Source of the DNA: Psychrilyobacter piezotolerans
GTDB lineage: Bacteria; Fusobacteriota; Fusobacteriia; Fusobacteriales; Fusobacteriaceae
NCBI RefSeq assembly: GCF_003391055.1
Contig: NZ_QUAJ01000011.1
Span: 33,132 to 97,131, forward strand
Reading direction: 5' to 3'
Length of the DNA stretch: 64,000 bases
The position numbers were made by a program, and so were the translations under genes. Under the pieces are notes generated by a model. That model ran no database searches. It saw only the letters and a program-made list of their open reading frames with translations, and was not told the origin of the DNA. Shown here one piece after another: positions 36,711 through 45,931 of this stretch (the stretch's first letter is position 1; each line of letters begins with the position of its first letter).

Positions 36711-37459
36711 ATCTTCCACCCTTGATCTCTTTTCTTTTTCTTCCACTTTTTTATTTTTTCAACGTATTTATTTTTCTTCCCGTATTTAACAAAATACGCT
36801 AAGTAATACCATATATTCTTAGGATAGTTAAATAATTCTATTCCATTTAACTTATATTCTAAAGCCAAGCGATCTTCAGAAAATGTAAATACCTCATAAT
36901 ATTTTCTATACTCTCCAAGCCAATATTTTTTTCCCTGCGTATCGATAGTTCTCAACTTACCGTCTTTCATCATAAAATTAGAAGTATTTGCGTCACCATG
37001 ATAATGTTTAGATTTATGTAATTTTTTTAAGAATTCTACTGCTGTAAATATATCTTTTTTTTCTAATGATGATCCTTCTGCATATTCCATAACTAAGTAA
37101 CTATCCACTATCATCCCGTTTTTTCTTTTAACTATGGCCATCAACGGTCTCACAAATTCATCAAAATTATGTTCATCGATCAAAGTATTTACATTTTTTA
37201 AGGTCGATAAGGATTCTCCACCTTTAAACATGGTAAAAAATTTTCTTTGAGGAATACGATGCTCATTTCTAGGAGATTTTAAAATATATTTTTCAGTTTC
37301 AAACTCAAGCCCGACAACATAGTTTCGTTTTGTAACTTTAAATTCTTGAAACATTTCTATATCTGTGTCTACTATATTTTTCCCCAACTTTAAAAAGTTT
37401 TTATTTTTTTCTAGATAAAATATTTTATAATCTTTATATTCTGCTCTCTTTATAATCAT
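36707..37459 (-). CDS. WaaY-like LPS core kinase (second copy)
   Basis: The 250-residue kinase-like protein is similar in plan to the one at 33744-34421. It has the Lys-bearing EKYILKSPRNEHRIPQRKF near 60, a catalytic loop KHYHGDANTSNFMMKDGK near 155 and the metal Asp in LRTIDTQGKK. It probably phosphorylates an inner-core sugar. It overlaps the O-antigen-ligase-like gene upstream by 26 bp and the GT9 gene downstream by 4 bp. The C-terminus is strongly basic (KIKKWKKKKRD), which could favour membrane contact. Confidence 0.75.
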   Translation of the reverse strand: MIIKRAEYKDYKIFYLEKNKNFLKLGKNIVDTDIEMFQEFKVTKRNYVVGLEFETEKYILKSPRNEHRIPQRKFFTMFKGGESLSTLKNVNTLIDEHNFDEFVRPLMAIVKRKNGMIVDSYLVMEYAEGSSLEKKDIFTAVEFLKKLHKSKHYHGDANTSNFMMKDGKLRTIDTQGKKYWLGEYRKYYEVFTFSEDRLALEYKLNGIELFNYPKNIWYYLAYFVKYGKKNKYVEKIKKWKKKKRDQGWKI

Positions 37460-38609
37460 TATTTTCCTCTTTTATAATTTCTTTTTTATCCTCTATTCCA
37501 TAATTAATAACACTGTACAATATAAAATACATCACATATACATATGCATTTTTATTCATATTCGACTCAAATATGCCTAAAAATAAAAGTACTGTAGTTA
37601 TAGGGAGTAAAATATTTAGTTTATTTTTTTTATAAGCTTCCTTTAACATCAATACAAACATTGATAAAAACCCTATAAATCCTACAACTCCGGTTTCACA
37701 TAATAACCCTAAATAATCACTGTGTGCACTATAGTATCTGCCTCCAGGCTTAGTCTTGTAATTTTTTCGTGAAGCACGATCATAGTTTGATATCCCTACT
37801 CCTAAGATTGGATTTTCCTTAAATATATTATAAGCATCTGTCCATACTTCAAATCTCCCTAAATTACTTCTATTCTTCTTTATATCAACTATTGTTTGAG
37901 CTTTTGATATATACCTTTGTATTATAGGGGTATCCTTAAATGAAAATATCAATACCGAACTCAATATAAGTAGTATTAAAATCTCTTTTATTTTTTTATT
38001 TATTAATAAAGCCACAAATATTCCTATCACCATCGCCAACCATGCCGATCTGGTATTTGATAGTAGTACAGCAAACATTGTTGTTAAACTAATGATCAAT
38101 AACAATATTTTTTTCCTTTTTTCTTCTTCTAATATAAATAAATTAAAAATATATACTGAAATAAATGTTATATAATAAGAGTAGTGCCAAATTCCATATC
38201 CGCCATCTATTCTTAGATGGTTTCCACCCTTATATGGAATTAATTCAAAGAAATATTGAGATATTCCCATACACGCAAATATTAATCCCCCTAAAACAAA
38301 CCCATAATCAAAATATTTTTTCTTCATGGGCAAAAAATTAAATATAATCACAGGTGCTATTACAGCTCGTATGATCCTATTAAAATGGGTCAGTGATGCC
38401 TCTCTATCAATAGAAGTTATAAAAGATAACCCTATTAATAATAAAAATATTAATATTCCAATATGCTCTTTCTCTAGCTTAAATTTTTCTTTATATTTAA
38501 TTTTTCTATATACAACGCTAATAAATAATATCGATAATATCGGTACGACTCCCTTAAAAGCTAATATTACCAATAATCCTAATAGAGCAATAACTAAATT
38601 TATATACAC
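37434..38609 (-). CDS. O-antigen ligase / polymerase-like membrane protein
   Basis: The 391-residue integral membrane protein has about ten to twelve hydrophobic spans. The Wzy_C-type region is visible near 255-310, with a large periplasmic loop containing RFEVWTDAYNIFKENPILGVGISNYD and the conserved HSDYLGLLCETGVVGFIGFL, where the His is characteristic of WaaL and Wzy. It would either join O-antigen to lipid A-core or polymerise repeats; sequence cannot separate these. It lies within the LPS cluster, overlapping the downstream kinase gene. Confidence 0.8.
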   Translation of the reverse strand: MYINLVIALLGLLVILAFKGVVPILSILFISVVYRKIKYKEKFKLEKEHIGILIFLLLIGLSFITSIDREASLTHFNRIIRAVIAPVIIFNFLPMKKKYFDYGFVLGGLIFACMGISQYFFELIPYKGGNHLRIDGGYGIWHYSYYITFISVYIFNLFILEEEKRKKILLLIISLTTMFAVLLSNTRSAWLAMVIGIFVALLINKKIKEILILLILSSVLIFSFKDTPIIQRYISKAQTIVDIKKNRSNLGRFEVWTDAYNIFKENPILGVGISNYDRASRKNYKTKPGGRYYSAHSDYLGLLCETGVVGFIGFLSMFVLMLKEAYKKNKLNILLPITTVLLFLGIFESNMNKNAYVYVMYFILYSVINYGIEDKKEIIKEENNDYKESRI

Positions 38610-38642
38610 CCTTCTCTCTCCTTTTATAATTTAATTATTTTT

Positions 38643-39809
38643 TTAATCTCTCCTATATAGATCTCTTGTATAAACTTTCTCCTCTACATCGACTAAAGCA
38701 TCACATAATCTATTAGCTACAATAACATCTGATATTTTTTTAAATTCTTCTAAATTTTTTATAACTCTTGAATGAAAGAAATTTTCTTCTTTTAATACTG
38801 GTTCATAAACTACTACTTCTATACCCTTAGCTTTTATCCTCTTCATTATACCCTGAATGGCTGATGCTCTAAAGTTATCTGAATCGGTTTTCATTGTTAA
38901 TCTATAGATACCTACTATTTTAGGATTTTTTGCTAATATTCTATCTGCAATAAAATCTTTTCTTGTGGTATTTGCATCTACTATAGCTTGAATTATATTG
39001 TTGGGTACTTCGGAATAATTAGCTCTAAGCTGTTTGGTATCCTTTGGTAAACAATATCCACCATATCCAAATGAAGGATTATTATAATGATTCCCTATCC
39101 TCGGATCTAAACCTACTCCCTCTATAATTTGTTTACTGTCCAACCCATGAGCTTCTGCATATGAATCTAATTCATTAAAATATGCTACCCTCATAGCTAG
39201 GTATGTATTAGAAAATAATTTTATAGCTTCTGCCTCTGTAGATTCGGTAAATAATACAGATATTTCTTCCCTAATAGCCCCTTCTTTAAGTAAATCAGCA
39301 AAAATTGCAGCCCTTTCAGATTTTTCACCTACAATTATTCTCGAAGGATGAAGGTTGTCATAAAGTGCCTTCCCTTCCCTTAAAAATTCAGGAGAAAAGA
39401 TGATATTATCTATTCCAAATTTTTCCTTAATACTTTTTGTATATCCCACTGGTACGGTTGATTTAATTACCATAGTTGCATTGGGGTTTATCTCAAGCAC
39501 ATCTTTAATTACCGATTCTACAGACTCGGTATTAAAATAATTTGTTTCTGTATCATAATCTGTAGGAGTAGCTATAATTATGTATTCTGCTTCTTCATAA
39601 GCTTCTTTTTTATCTAAAGTGGCTTTTAAGTTCAAATCTTTATTTTTTAAATATTCTGAAATTTCTCTGTCCACTATTGGTGATTTTTTTTTATTAATCA
39701 TGTTCACTTTTTCTTCTACTACATCTAATGCAACTACTTCATTATTTTGAGCTAAAAGTATTGCATTAGATAAGCCAACATATCCTGTTCCTGCTACCGC
39801 TATCTTCAT
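38643..39809 (-). CDS. ugd: UDP-glucose 6-dehydrogenase
   Basis: This 388-residue enzyme oxidises UDP-glucose to UDP-glucuronate with two NAD+. The N-terminal Rossmann motif is [16 protein letters not shown]. It then has [17 protein letters not shown] near 88, STVPVGYT near 120, the [25 protein letters not shown] block near 137 and the catalytic Cys in [18 protein letters not shown] near 252. The [14 protein letters not shown] motif is unambiguous. It supplies UDP-glucuronate, or products derived from it, to the surrounding glycosyltransferases. Confidence 0.93.
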   Translation of the reverse strand: MKIAVAGTGYVGLSNAILLAQNNEVVALDVVEEKVNMINKKKSPIVDREISEYLKNKDLNLKATLDKKEAYEEAEYIIIATPTDYDTETNYFNTESVESVIKDVLEINPNATMVIKSTVPVGYTKSIKEKFGIDNIIFSPEFLREGKALYDNLHPSRIIVGEKSERAAIFADLLKEGAIREEISVLFTESTEAEAIKLFSNTYLAMRVAYFNELDSYAEAHGLDSKQIIEGVGLDPRIGNHYNNPSFGYGGYCLPKDTKQLRANYSEVPNNIIQAIVDANTTRKDFIADRILAKNPKIVGIYRLTMKTDSDNFRASAIQGIMKRIKAKGIEVVVYEPVLKEENFFHSRVIKNLEEFKKISDVIVANRLCDALVDVEEKVYTRDLYRRD

Positions 39810-39812
39810 TAT

Positions 39813-41021
39813 TTACCTCTCTTTCATTAATAATTTAATTCTATCTCTTAGTTTACCGACACTTTTTTCCCATAAAAAATTATCTGAATGTTTTATAGTT
39901 TTATCATATTTATCTTCTAAATCTATTTTCCCATCAATTACTTCTTGAATATATTTTGAATATCCTTCCAGATCTTTTTGCTCAATGATTTTCCCGCTCA
40001 TTTGATGGTTTGTTAAGTCTTCTGCTCCGCTTACACGACTAACTACTATATGCTCGCCAAAATACATGGCTTCTAAAAATACATTAGCAAAGGATTCCCA
40101 TCTAGAAGTCATCATAAATATTTTTGCTTTATTATGATAGCTGTACAGCAAAGCCTTATCAGTTACATACCCTAAAAACTTAACCCTTTCTTTATGTTGT
40201 GGGTTTTCCTTATAAAATTTATTGATAGTTTCTTTAAATTCTTCTTCAACCGGTCCTGCCAGTACCACTTTCCAATTTTTAAGGTCAACATTATTTAATA
40301 CTTCTAAGAAAAATTCAGTATTCTTTTGTTCAGTTCCTAACCTACAAGCAGTAAAAATTATATTTTCTTTCTCTTCATATGATTTTCTTTGAATATTTAG
40401 TTTTTCTAATGACTTCAGGTCAAATCCATTTGGAATATGTAATAATTTATTTGAAACATCTACTCCTGCATATCCATTTTTTAGCAATCCTTCATATGCA
40501 TTTTCTGCTTCTACACTATATATATCTATTGTTTCTGCCAATTTTTTTCTTTTTTTAAATTCATTTTTCCATTTCCTTTTCTTAAAGAACTCTTTTATCG
40601 TTTTAGGGTTCTTTGTTAACCATTTTACCTCATTTTGAAATATAGAATATTCAAAATCTCCTTTAATGAAAATTAAACCATTTGGATTTGATAATTTATA
40701 AAAAAATGCATTCCAATAACTACACTTTGTTAAATGGTATAACATTAATACATCTATTTTTTTAGCTTCTTTATAAATTTTTATATACAAAGGTATTCTT
40801 TTTATAAATTTTGTTATATTTTCATTGGGTAAAAATGAAAATAATTGTTTTATTTGTTTTATTTTTACCTTTTTATGTTCTTCAGGCAAATCTTTTTTTA
40901 AATTATAAGTTATCACTTCTGATTCCCAACCAAAATAATTCATATATGCTGGATACATCATTTGAGGTTTTCCTAATTTCATATGGTCTAATTCTTCATA
41001 TATAATAGTAAATTTTTTCAT
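39813..41021 (-). CDS. Glycosyltransferase family 4-like
   Basis: This is a 402-residue GT-B enzyme. The C-terminal donor domain has ENIIFTACRLGTEQKNTEFFLEVL near 227 and the glycosyl_transf_1 signature TSRWESFANVFLEAMYFGEHIVVSRVSGAEDL near 310-340 with its EX7E-like pattern. The N-terminal domain is poorly conserved, as is usual. It lies four bases after ugd in the minus-strand LPS cluster. Donor and acceptor sugars are not predictable. Confidence 0.8.
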   Translation of the reverse strand: MKKFTIIYEELDHMKLGKPQMMYPAYMNYFGWESEVITYNLKKDLPEEHKKVKIKQIKQLFSFLPNENITKFIKRIPLYIKIYKEAKKIDVLMLYHLTKCSYWNAFFYKLSNPNGLIFIKGDFEYSIFQNEVKWLTKNPKTIKEFFKKRKWKNEFKKRKKLAETIDIYSVEAENAYEGLLKNGYAGVDVSNKLLHIPNGFDLKSLEKLNIQRKSYEEKENIIFTACRLGTEQKNTEFFLEVLNNVDLKNWKVVLAGPVEEEFKETINKFYKENPQHKERVKFLGYVTDKALLYSYHNKAKIFMMTSRWESFANVFLEAMYFGEHIVVSRVSGAEDLTNHQMSGKIIEQKDLEGYSKYIQEVIDGKIDLEDKYDKTIKHSDNFLWEKSVGKLRDRIKLLMKER

Positions 41022-41036
41022 CTAATTACCTCTCAA

Positions 41037-42212
41037 TTATTTTAACATCTCAATAAATTGTTTTATTATTTTTTCTATTGAAAAATCTAATACTCTATTT
41101 TTAGAATTTTTCATATAATTTTCTAAACTTTTAGGATTTTTTAGTGTTTCATATACTAATTCTGTAAATTTTTCTATATCTCCTACATTTACTAAACCGC
41201 CACTTTTCCCGTCTTCCAATATTTCTTTTGGACCTGTAGGACAATCATATGCTATTACCGGTGTTCCACAGACCATTGATTCTGCTAGTACTAATCCAAA
41301 ACCTTCTCCATATGATGGGTGTAAAAAAAGTGATGCATTTCTCATCCAAACGTATGGATTAGATTTTTGCCCTAGTAAAAAAACTTCTTTTTTTAATCCT
41401 AATTCTTCTATTAGCTTTTCTAACTTTTCTTTTTCAGGACCTTCACCTAATATATATAACTTTTCTTTAATCCCTAAAACTTTTAACTTTGCATATATTT
41501 TTATAAGATCCTCTCGTCCTTTACCATGAACTAACCTAGATACACCTATTAAATATTTTTCTTTAATTAAATTTTTTTCCTCATTGTTAAGATTTTTCAT
41601 ATCTTGTGACGTAGTTTTTACCTCATCTATATCTAAAGGATTATAAAGTCTTATAACTTTTTCTATCTCTGCTGGATAAATTTCTCTCAATTCTTCTGTC
41701 ATCTCATCACAAATTGTTACCAATTTATCGTATCCTTTTAACCGTTCTCTTCGTCTTTCTCTTTTTTTCCCTTTTTTTGCTGCAATACTATAATGAAACC
41801 ATCCTATTTTTTTTGAAGTTTTTATTTTATCTAAATATTTTCCTAAACTCATATCAAAATCAATAACTACATCGATATCGTCATTCTTTTGAAAAAAAGA
41901 TTTTAAAAATATTTTCATTTGTATTTTTTCTATCTCCCTCATTATTTGATAAATTATATTGTAGAATATGTTTTTCCTTTTCGATGACATTTTTTCCCTA
42001 AAATTAACCATTTTCCTACTTTTAATAAAAGTACACTTTAAGTTTTTAGGTAATTCTTTGTATAAAACATTTTTTTCTGGATCATTTTCTTTTATAAGTA
42101 ATTCTATCTCTAAATCTTCTTGAAGACTTAATGCATGAAGATATCTAGTCAATACTTTTTCTATTCCACCCATGAATAATTGTCCGTTATATATTAATAC
42201 TTTTTTTTTCAT
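41037..42212 (-). CDS. Glycosyltransferase family 4
   Basis: This is a 391-residue GT-B enzyme. The N-terminal region has LIYNGQLFMGGIEKVLTRYL, the usual GG-E start of GT4 acceptor domains. The donor domain has YLIGVSRLVHGKGREDLIKIYAKL near 218 and LHPSYGEGFGLVLAESMVCGTPVIAYDCPTGPKEIL near 295-330, with the EX7E catalytic pattern. It is a cytosolic or membrane-associated LPS core/O-chain enzyme in the same transcription unit as its neighbours. Sugar specificity is unknown. Confidence 0.85.
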   Translation of the reverse strand: MKKKVLIYNGQLFMGGIEKVLTRYLHALSLQEDLEIELLIKENDPEKNVLYKELPKNLKCTFIKSRKMVNFREKMSSKRKNIFYNIIYQIMREIEKIQMKIFLKSFFQKNDDIDVVIDFDMSLGKYLDKIKTSKKIGWFHYSIAAKKGKKRERRRERLKGYDKLVTICDEMTEELREIYPAEIEKVIRLYNPLDIDEVKTTSQDMKNLNNEEKNLIKEKYLIGVSRLVHGKGREDLIKIYAKLKVLGIKEKLYILGEGPEKEKLEKLIEELGLKKEVFLLGQKSNPYVWMRNASLFLHPSYGEGFGLVLAESMVCGTPVIAYDCPTGPKEILEDGKSGGLVNVGDIEKFTELVYETLKNPKSLENYMKNSKNRVLDFSIEKIIKQFIEMLK

Positions 42213-42286
42213 AATTTATCTCCTAAAATAATTTATCTATTTATTTTTGAATACCCTTTCTAAAAACTTATCTATTCTTTCCGCTT

Positions 42287-43441
42287 TTAACTCAACTCTA
42301 TTTCCTCAACATGAAATTCATTTATATCAGCTTCTTCGTTTTCTCCTAAACTTGGTTCAGCATATATCTGCTTTACTTTAGGTGAGTTAGCTCCCCACAC
42401 AAGGCTGTTTAACTCCCCAGACCCTTCATCTGACCTATAGATGGCTGCCATTTTTTTATCTAAAGCGACTCCTAAATGAACTATAGAAGTATCTGGCGTA
42501 ATTATTAAATCAGATACCTTGATAATTGATGCAGTATCTAATATTGTAAATATTTTTTCATTTAGGTAGACCCTCTCTAAATTTATTTCTTCTGCTATTT
42601 TTTTCAATTCTACTAATTTATCCGGCGAATACACAAAAGTTACTGCAGTATCTTCTTCTTTTAATATTTCCCCTACTATTTCCTTAATTTTCTTTTCATT
42701 TAAAGTCCTGTATTTGCTCGCCCCATATGGGTTTATACAGATCAATTTTTTTTCTTTTATTCTCTCTCTGAATTCTATTCCGAATTTTAAATTTTCTTCT
42801 GAAAGGTGTATATCATAGGATAGATTTGGATTTTTTATTCCTAATATTTTTAAATATTCTTTATATCTATTAGTTATATGCTTTTCTCCGTCTATATACT
42901 CCACAGACACATCAAATAAGTTCCAATCATCCTTATTGAGTCCCATATTGACCCTAGCCATGCAAAGGTTAATAAACTTCATCTGCTTAACTCTCAGAAT
43001 TTCTGAAAAATCAATTAAAAGATCATATTTTTCTTCCATTATCTTATGAGCTAAGTTTTTTAATTCCCTGTCGGATTTACTGTAATCATAGATCGCATCC
43101 ACATGGGGATTATTCACTATAACCTGTTTATTGGCTCCTCTGGTGACTACTCCGATCTTTACCCCTGGATATACCTTCTTAATTTCACGAAACATCAAGG
43201 TATTGATGATCATATCCCCGATCTTCCCGTCATTTCTTATAAATAAAATAGACCTTATATTTTCTTCTTTGATTAAATTATTATGCTTTATCTTCTTTAG
43301 CTCCAACCTCGGTTTCTCTTTATTAAAGAGAAACCATAAAAAAGAAGAGTTATTTTTTCTATCCCACAAAAACCTTCCCAAAGCCAATCTTTTAGGTCTC
43401 AAAAAATCCTGTAATTTTCTATTTAATTCCCTAATTCCCAT
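42287..43441 (-). CDS. GT9-family glycosyltransferase; C-terminus possibly shortened by a 5-bp duplication
   Basis: The 384-residue GT9 protein shows IRSILFIRNDGKIGDMIINTLMFREIKKVYP near 62, CINPYGASKYRTLNEKKI near 240 and LIITPDTSIVHLGVALDKKMAAIYR near 312. The frame ends at 42287 immediately after a tandem 5-base repeat (42289-42298). Removing one copy would extend the protein by about 17 residues to TAG at 42237, next to the following ribosome site, so the annotated end may be a slippage product. It probably transfers heptose or another core sugar. Confidence 0.78.
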   Translation of the reverse strand: MGIRELNRKLQDFLRPKRLALGRFLWDRKNNSSFLWFLFNKEKPRLELKKIKHNNLIKEENIRSILFIRNDGKIGDMIINTLMFREIKKVYPGVKIGVVTRGANKQVIVNNPHVDAIYDYSKSDRELKNLAHKIMEEKYDLLIDFSEILRVKQMKFINLCMARVNMGLNKDDWNLFDVSVEYIDGEKHITNRYKEYLKILGIKNPNLSYDIHLSEENLKFGIEFRERIKEKKLICINPYGASKYRTLNEKKIKEIVGEILKEEDTAVTFVYSPDKLVELKKIAEEINLERVYLNEKIFTILDTASIIKVSDLIITPDTSIVHLGVALDKKMAAIYRSDEGSGELNSLVWGANSPKVKQIYAEPSLGENEEADINEFHVEEIELS

Positions 43442-43461
43442 TATTCCCCCCTACATTTTTA

Positions 43462-44427
43462 CTATATATATCGGTCTAATATTTCATCTAATTCATTTAT
43501 TTCAGTTCTGTTTCCACCCATATGAATCACACTGTCAAAGACATAGTTTTTCATTCTTTTACTGATCTTACTCCTAATTCTTTTCTTTAATTCAACCATC
43601 TCTATTAAAAATCCTTTTTCTCTTTTACTTAGATTAGTTTCGGCCCATAATACAATTATTTTTAATTCTTCATCCTTTATCCTGTCCCATTTTTGTTGTA
43701 CTCTGCCAAAAATGTTATTTCCACTGCAATAAACTTCTTCTAAAAATTGCTTTAATTCATTTTGGGTATCAAACTCTAAAACAACCTCTTTAGTAATATA
43801 TGATTTTGTGGAAATTTCTTTTTTTATATTCTTTAAATATTTATGAGCTGGAGCCCAGATAAGCATATTAGTTTGCGGATAAAATTTTTTTCTCAAATTA
43901 TTATATTCTTCTAGAATGATCTCTATATTATTTTGATTAAAATTATTTTTTAACCAATTAAAATCGTAGTCAGCTTCATGTTTTTTTCGAAAATCATATT
44001 TAACATCTACTCTTTTCTTTCCCTTATATAAAGCCATTGATAATTTAAAAACCTCATCTTTTAATATTTTTTCACCATTAGATATCAATATAGGCTGCTT
44101 TTCATTTTTTTCTTTTATTTTTTTTTCTAATTCTTTTTTATTTATAAAGTTTTCTATTATCTTTAAATACTCATCATTCTTTTCTTCAATACCTTTTATT
44201 CCCATATAATTCAAAATCACATCATATCTTAGATACCTTCCATTTAATACGTCTATATTATTTAAAAATAATTCTTCACTATCGATATATAATTTTAAAT
44301 TATCATATCTTTGAAAATCATTAAATTTTCTAGGAAAAAATATAAATAGATTAAATATCGTTATTAGCTTCTCTAACCTTTTTTCTAAACTATTAAATAA
44401 TTTTTCTCTTAAACTTTTTTTTCTCAT
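43462..44427 (-). CDS. Unknown protein in the LPS cluster
   Basis: The 321-residue protein is not one I recognise. The N-terminus (RLEKLITIFNLFIFFPRKF) contains a short hydrophobic or amphipathic segment that could associate with the membrane. A basic, helical middle follows, with LRYDVILNYMGIKG near 65, then MLIWAPAHKYLK near 195 and a C-terminal end NYVFDSVIHMGGNRTEINELDEIL. It is AT-richer and more Lys/Glu-rich than its neighbours. It lies between two GT9 genes with short gaps, so a role in assembly or modification of the same glycan is the natural guess. Confidence 0.55.
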   Translation of the reverse strand: MRKKSLREKLFNSLEKRLEKLITIFNLFIFFPRKFNDFQRYDNLKLYIDSEELFLNNIDVLNGRYLRYDVILNYMGIKGIEEKNDEYLKIIENFINKKELEKKIKEKNEKQPILISNGEKILKDEVFKLSMALYKGKKRVDVKYDFRKKHEADYDFNWLKNNFNQNNIEIILEEYNNLRKKFYPQTNMLIWAPAHKYLKNIKKEISTKSYITKEVVLEFDTQNELKQFLEEVYCSGNNIFGRVQQKWDRIKDEELKIIVLWAETNLSKREKGFLIEMVELKKRIRSKISKRMKNYVFDSVIHMGGNRTEINELDEILDRYI

Positions 44428-44471
44428 ATTAACTTACCGCCTTTATGATTAAAATTATTTTTTACTCGATA

Positions 44472-45497
44472 TCAATCTTTTCTAAGTTTAAGTGTTATGG
44501 CTTTCACTATCTCTTCCCTTGTCTCATCTGTATAGCTGTCAAAAAATTTATGTTTATAGTTTTCTTTTTTATCCCTGTCAGGAATTATATAGGTTACATC
44601 CCTATGCCCGAATACTCCCCATCTCAGAGGTGCCTGGGTTTTTTTATTGGGATAGATAGCCACAATACTCTTTTTCAATGATCCAGCTATATGGGTCGGC
44701 CCTGTTGATCCGCCAAAATATACATCTGCTCTATCTATCATAGCAGCCAGGTTTAGGAGATCTCCTCCATTGGCATACAGGTATCCCCTCTGATTTCCTA
44801 TACCATCTAAGATCCTCTGTCCTCTGTCTTCTTCCGATATATGACACGTCAATACTACATTTATATTTTCAGCCTTATCCAGTACGGCCTTTATTAACTC
44901 TACATATTCTTCATCACTTATATTTTTGGCACTCCCACCCATAAATGGATTGATTACCAATAGTGGAGATTTTATCTCCTTTTCTGCTATGAATATTTCT
45001 ACTGCTTTTTTATGTTTTTCCTCATAACAGATCTCGGTATTTAACTCAAATAAATCATCAAATTTTTTAGGATCTAATTTTTTCACCAAATCTAAATTAT
45101 ACTCAGCTTCATTTTTGATGGACTTGGATCTTTTCTGTAAAACGCCTTTATTGTATGTAAAAAACGATTTTATTTTTGATAATGGACCTATTTTAATGGG
45201 TGCACCGCTGGCTTTAGCCAATTGCATCACAAATTCATCGTTATACAGTGCTATAAATACATCTGCTTTAAAATATTTTATTTTTTCTATTAATTCTACC
45301 CTTCTATAATCATCTATTTTAACTACTCTATCAATATAAGGTAAATTTTTTACTATCTCATAGTTATATTTTCTTACCAAAACTGTTATTTCGGCATTGG
45401 GATACATTTTTTTTACCATAAAAAAACTGGGGATCGACAATACCAAATCCCCTATCTTATCTGTTCTGGATATTATGATCCTTTTTATATCTTTCAT
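44472..45497 (-). CDS. GT9-family glycosyltransferase (heptosyltransferase-like)
   Basis: The roughly 341-residue GT9 enzyme has IKRIIISRTDKIGDLVLSIPSFFMVKKMYP at the N-terminus, LLVINPFMGGSAKNISDEEYVELI near 172 and VYFGGSTGPTHIAGSLKKSIVAIYP near 255. The frame is open from a GTG at 45518, but the ATG at 45497 has an AAGGA site eight bases upstream and gives the standard GT9 start. It is the first GT9 gene after the repeat-filled gap 45498-45931 and may begin the central LPS transcript. Confidence 0.82.
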   Translation of the reverse strand: MKDIKRIIISRTDKIGDLVLSIPSFFMVKKMYPNAEITVLVRKYNYEIVKNLPYIDRVVKIDDYRRVELIEKIKYFKADVFIALYNDEFVMQLAKASGAPIKIGPLSKIKSFFTYNKGVLQKRSKSIKNEAEYNLDLVKKLDPKKFDDLFELNTEICYEEKHKKAVEIFIAEKEIKSPLLVINPFMGGSAKNISDEEYVELIKAVLDKAENINVVLTCHISEEDRGQRILDGIGNQRGYLYANGGDLLNLAAMIDRADVYFGGSTGPTHIAGSLKKSIVAIYPNKKTQAPLRWGVFGHRDVTYIIPDRDKKENYKHKFFDSYTDETREEIVKAITLKLRKD

Positions 45498-45931
45498 AAG
45501 CCACGTCCTTATTTTCACAATTTTACTAATATTTAAAATCCTTTTTTTTTGACACAGATTACACAGATAGGTTATATGAATATCAAAATCAAGTATAATT
45601 AAAACTTAATTTTAAATGCATTCTGATTTCCACAGATTTAGAACCTAATCTTTGCCACTAATCTACACTAATTGATATACGATGTGTATACGAGTATTAA
45701 TTTTGTTCATATTTAATAAAAAAAATTAAATATATAAATTTCTCTATCACTTAATAAAAAAATTTAAATGTATCTAATTTTATTAGTGAAAATTAGTGTT
45801 CATTGGTGGTTAAGTTTTTTTCTTCTCCATTGTATATTCTAAATTAGAAAACCATCTGCGATTATCTTTATTTTATCCGTGTATGCACAGCATCAACGTT
45901 CTATTCTTGGGATTAATTCGCGGTCTAGTTA
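45498..45931. repeat. Repeat-filled intergenic region
   Basis: The 434-base gap contains no gene. It is built from short phrases of the dispersed type: TTTGACACAGATTACACAGA at 45549, GCCACTAATCTACACTAATTG at 45654, an inverted relative AAAATTAGTGTTCATTGGTGG at 45789, then CCATCTGCGATTATCTTTAT at 45851 and ATTCGCGGTCTAGTTATTAG at 45917. Several are partial inverted copies of each other, so the transcript could fold. Confidence 0.6.

Noticed and set aside
45541..45931. Degraded insertion sequence in the LPS cluster gap
   Set aside because: No transposase fragment or defined terminal inverted repeats; the phrases match a dispersed repeat type instead.
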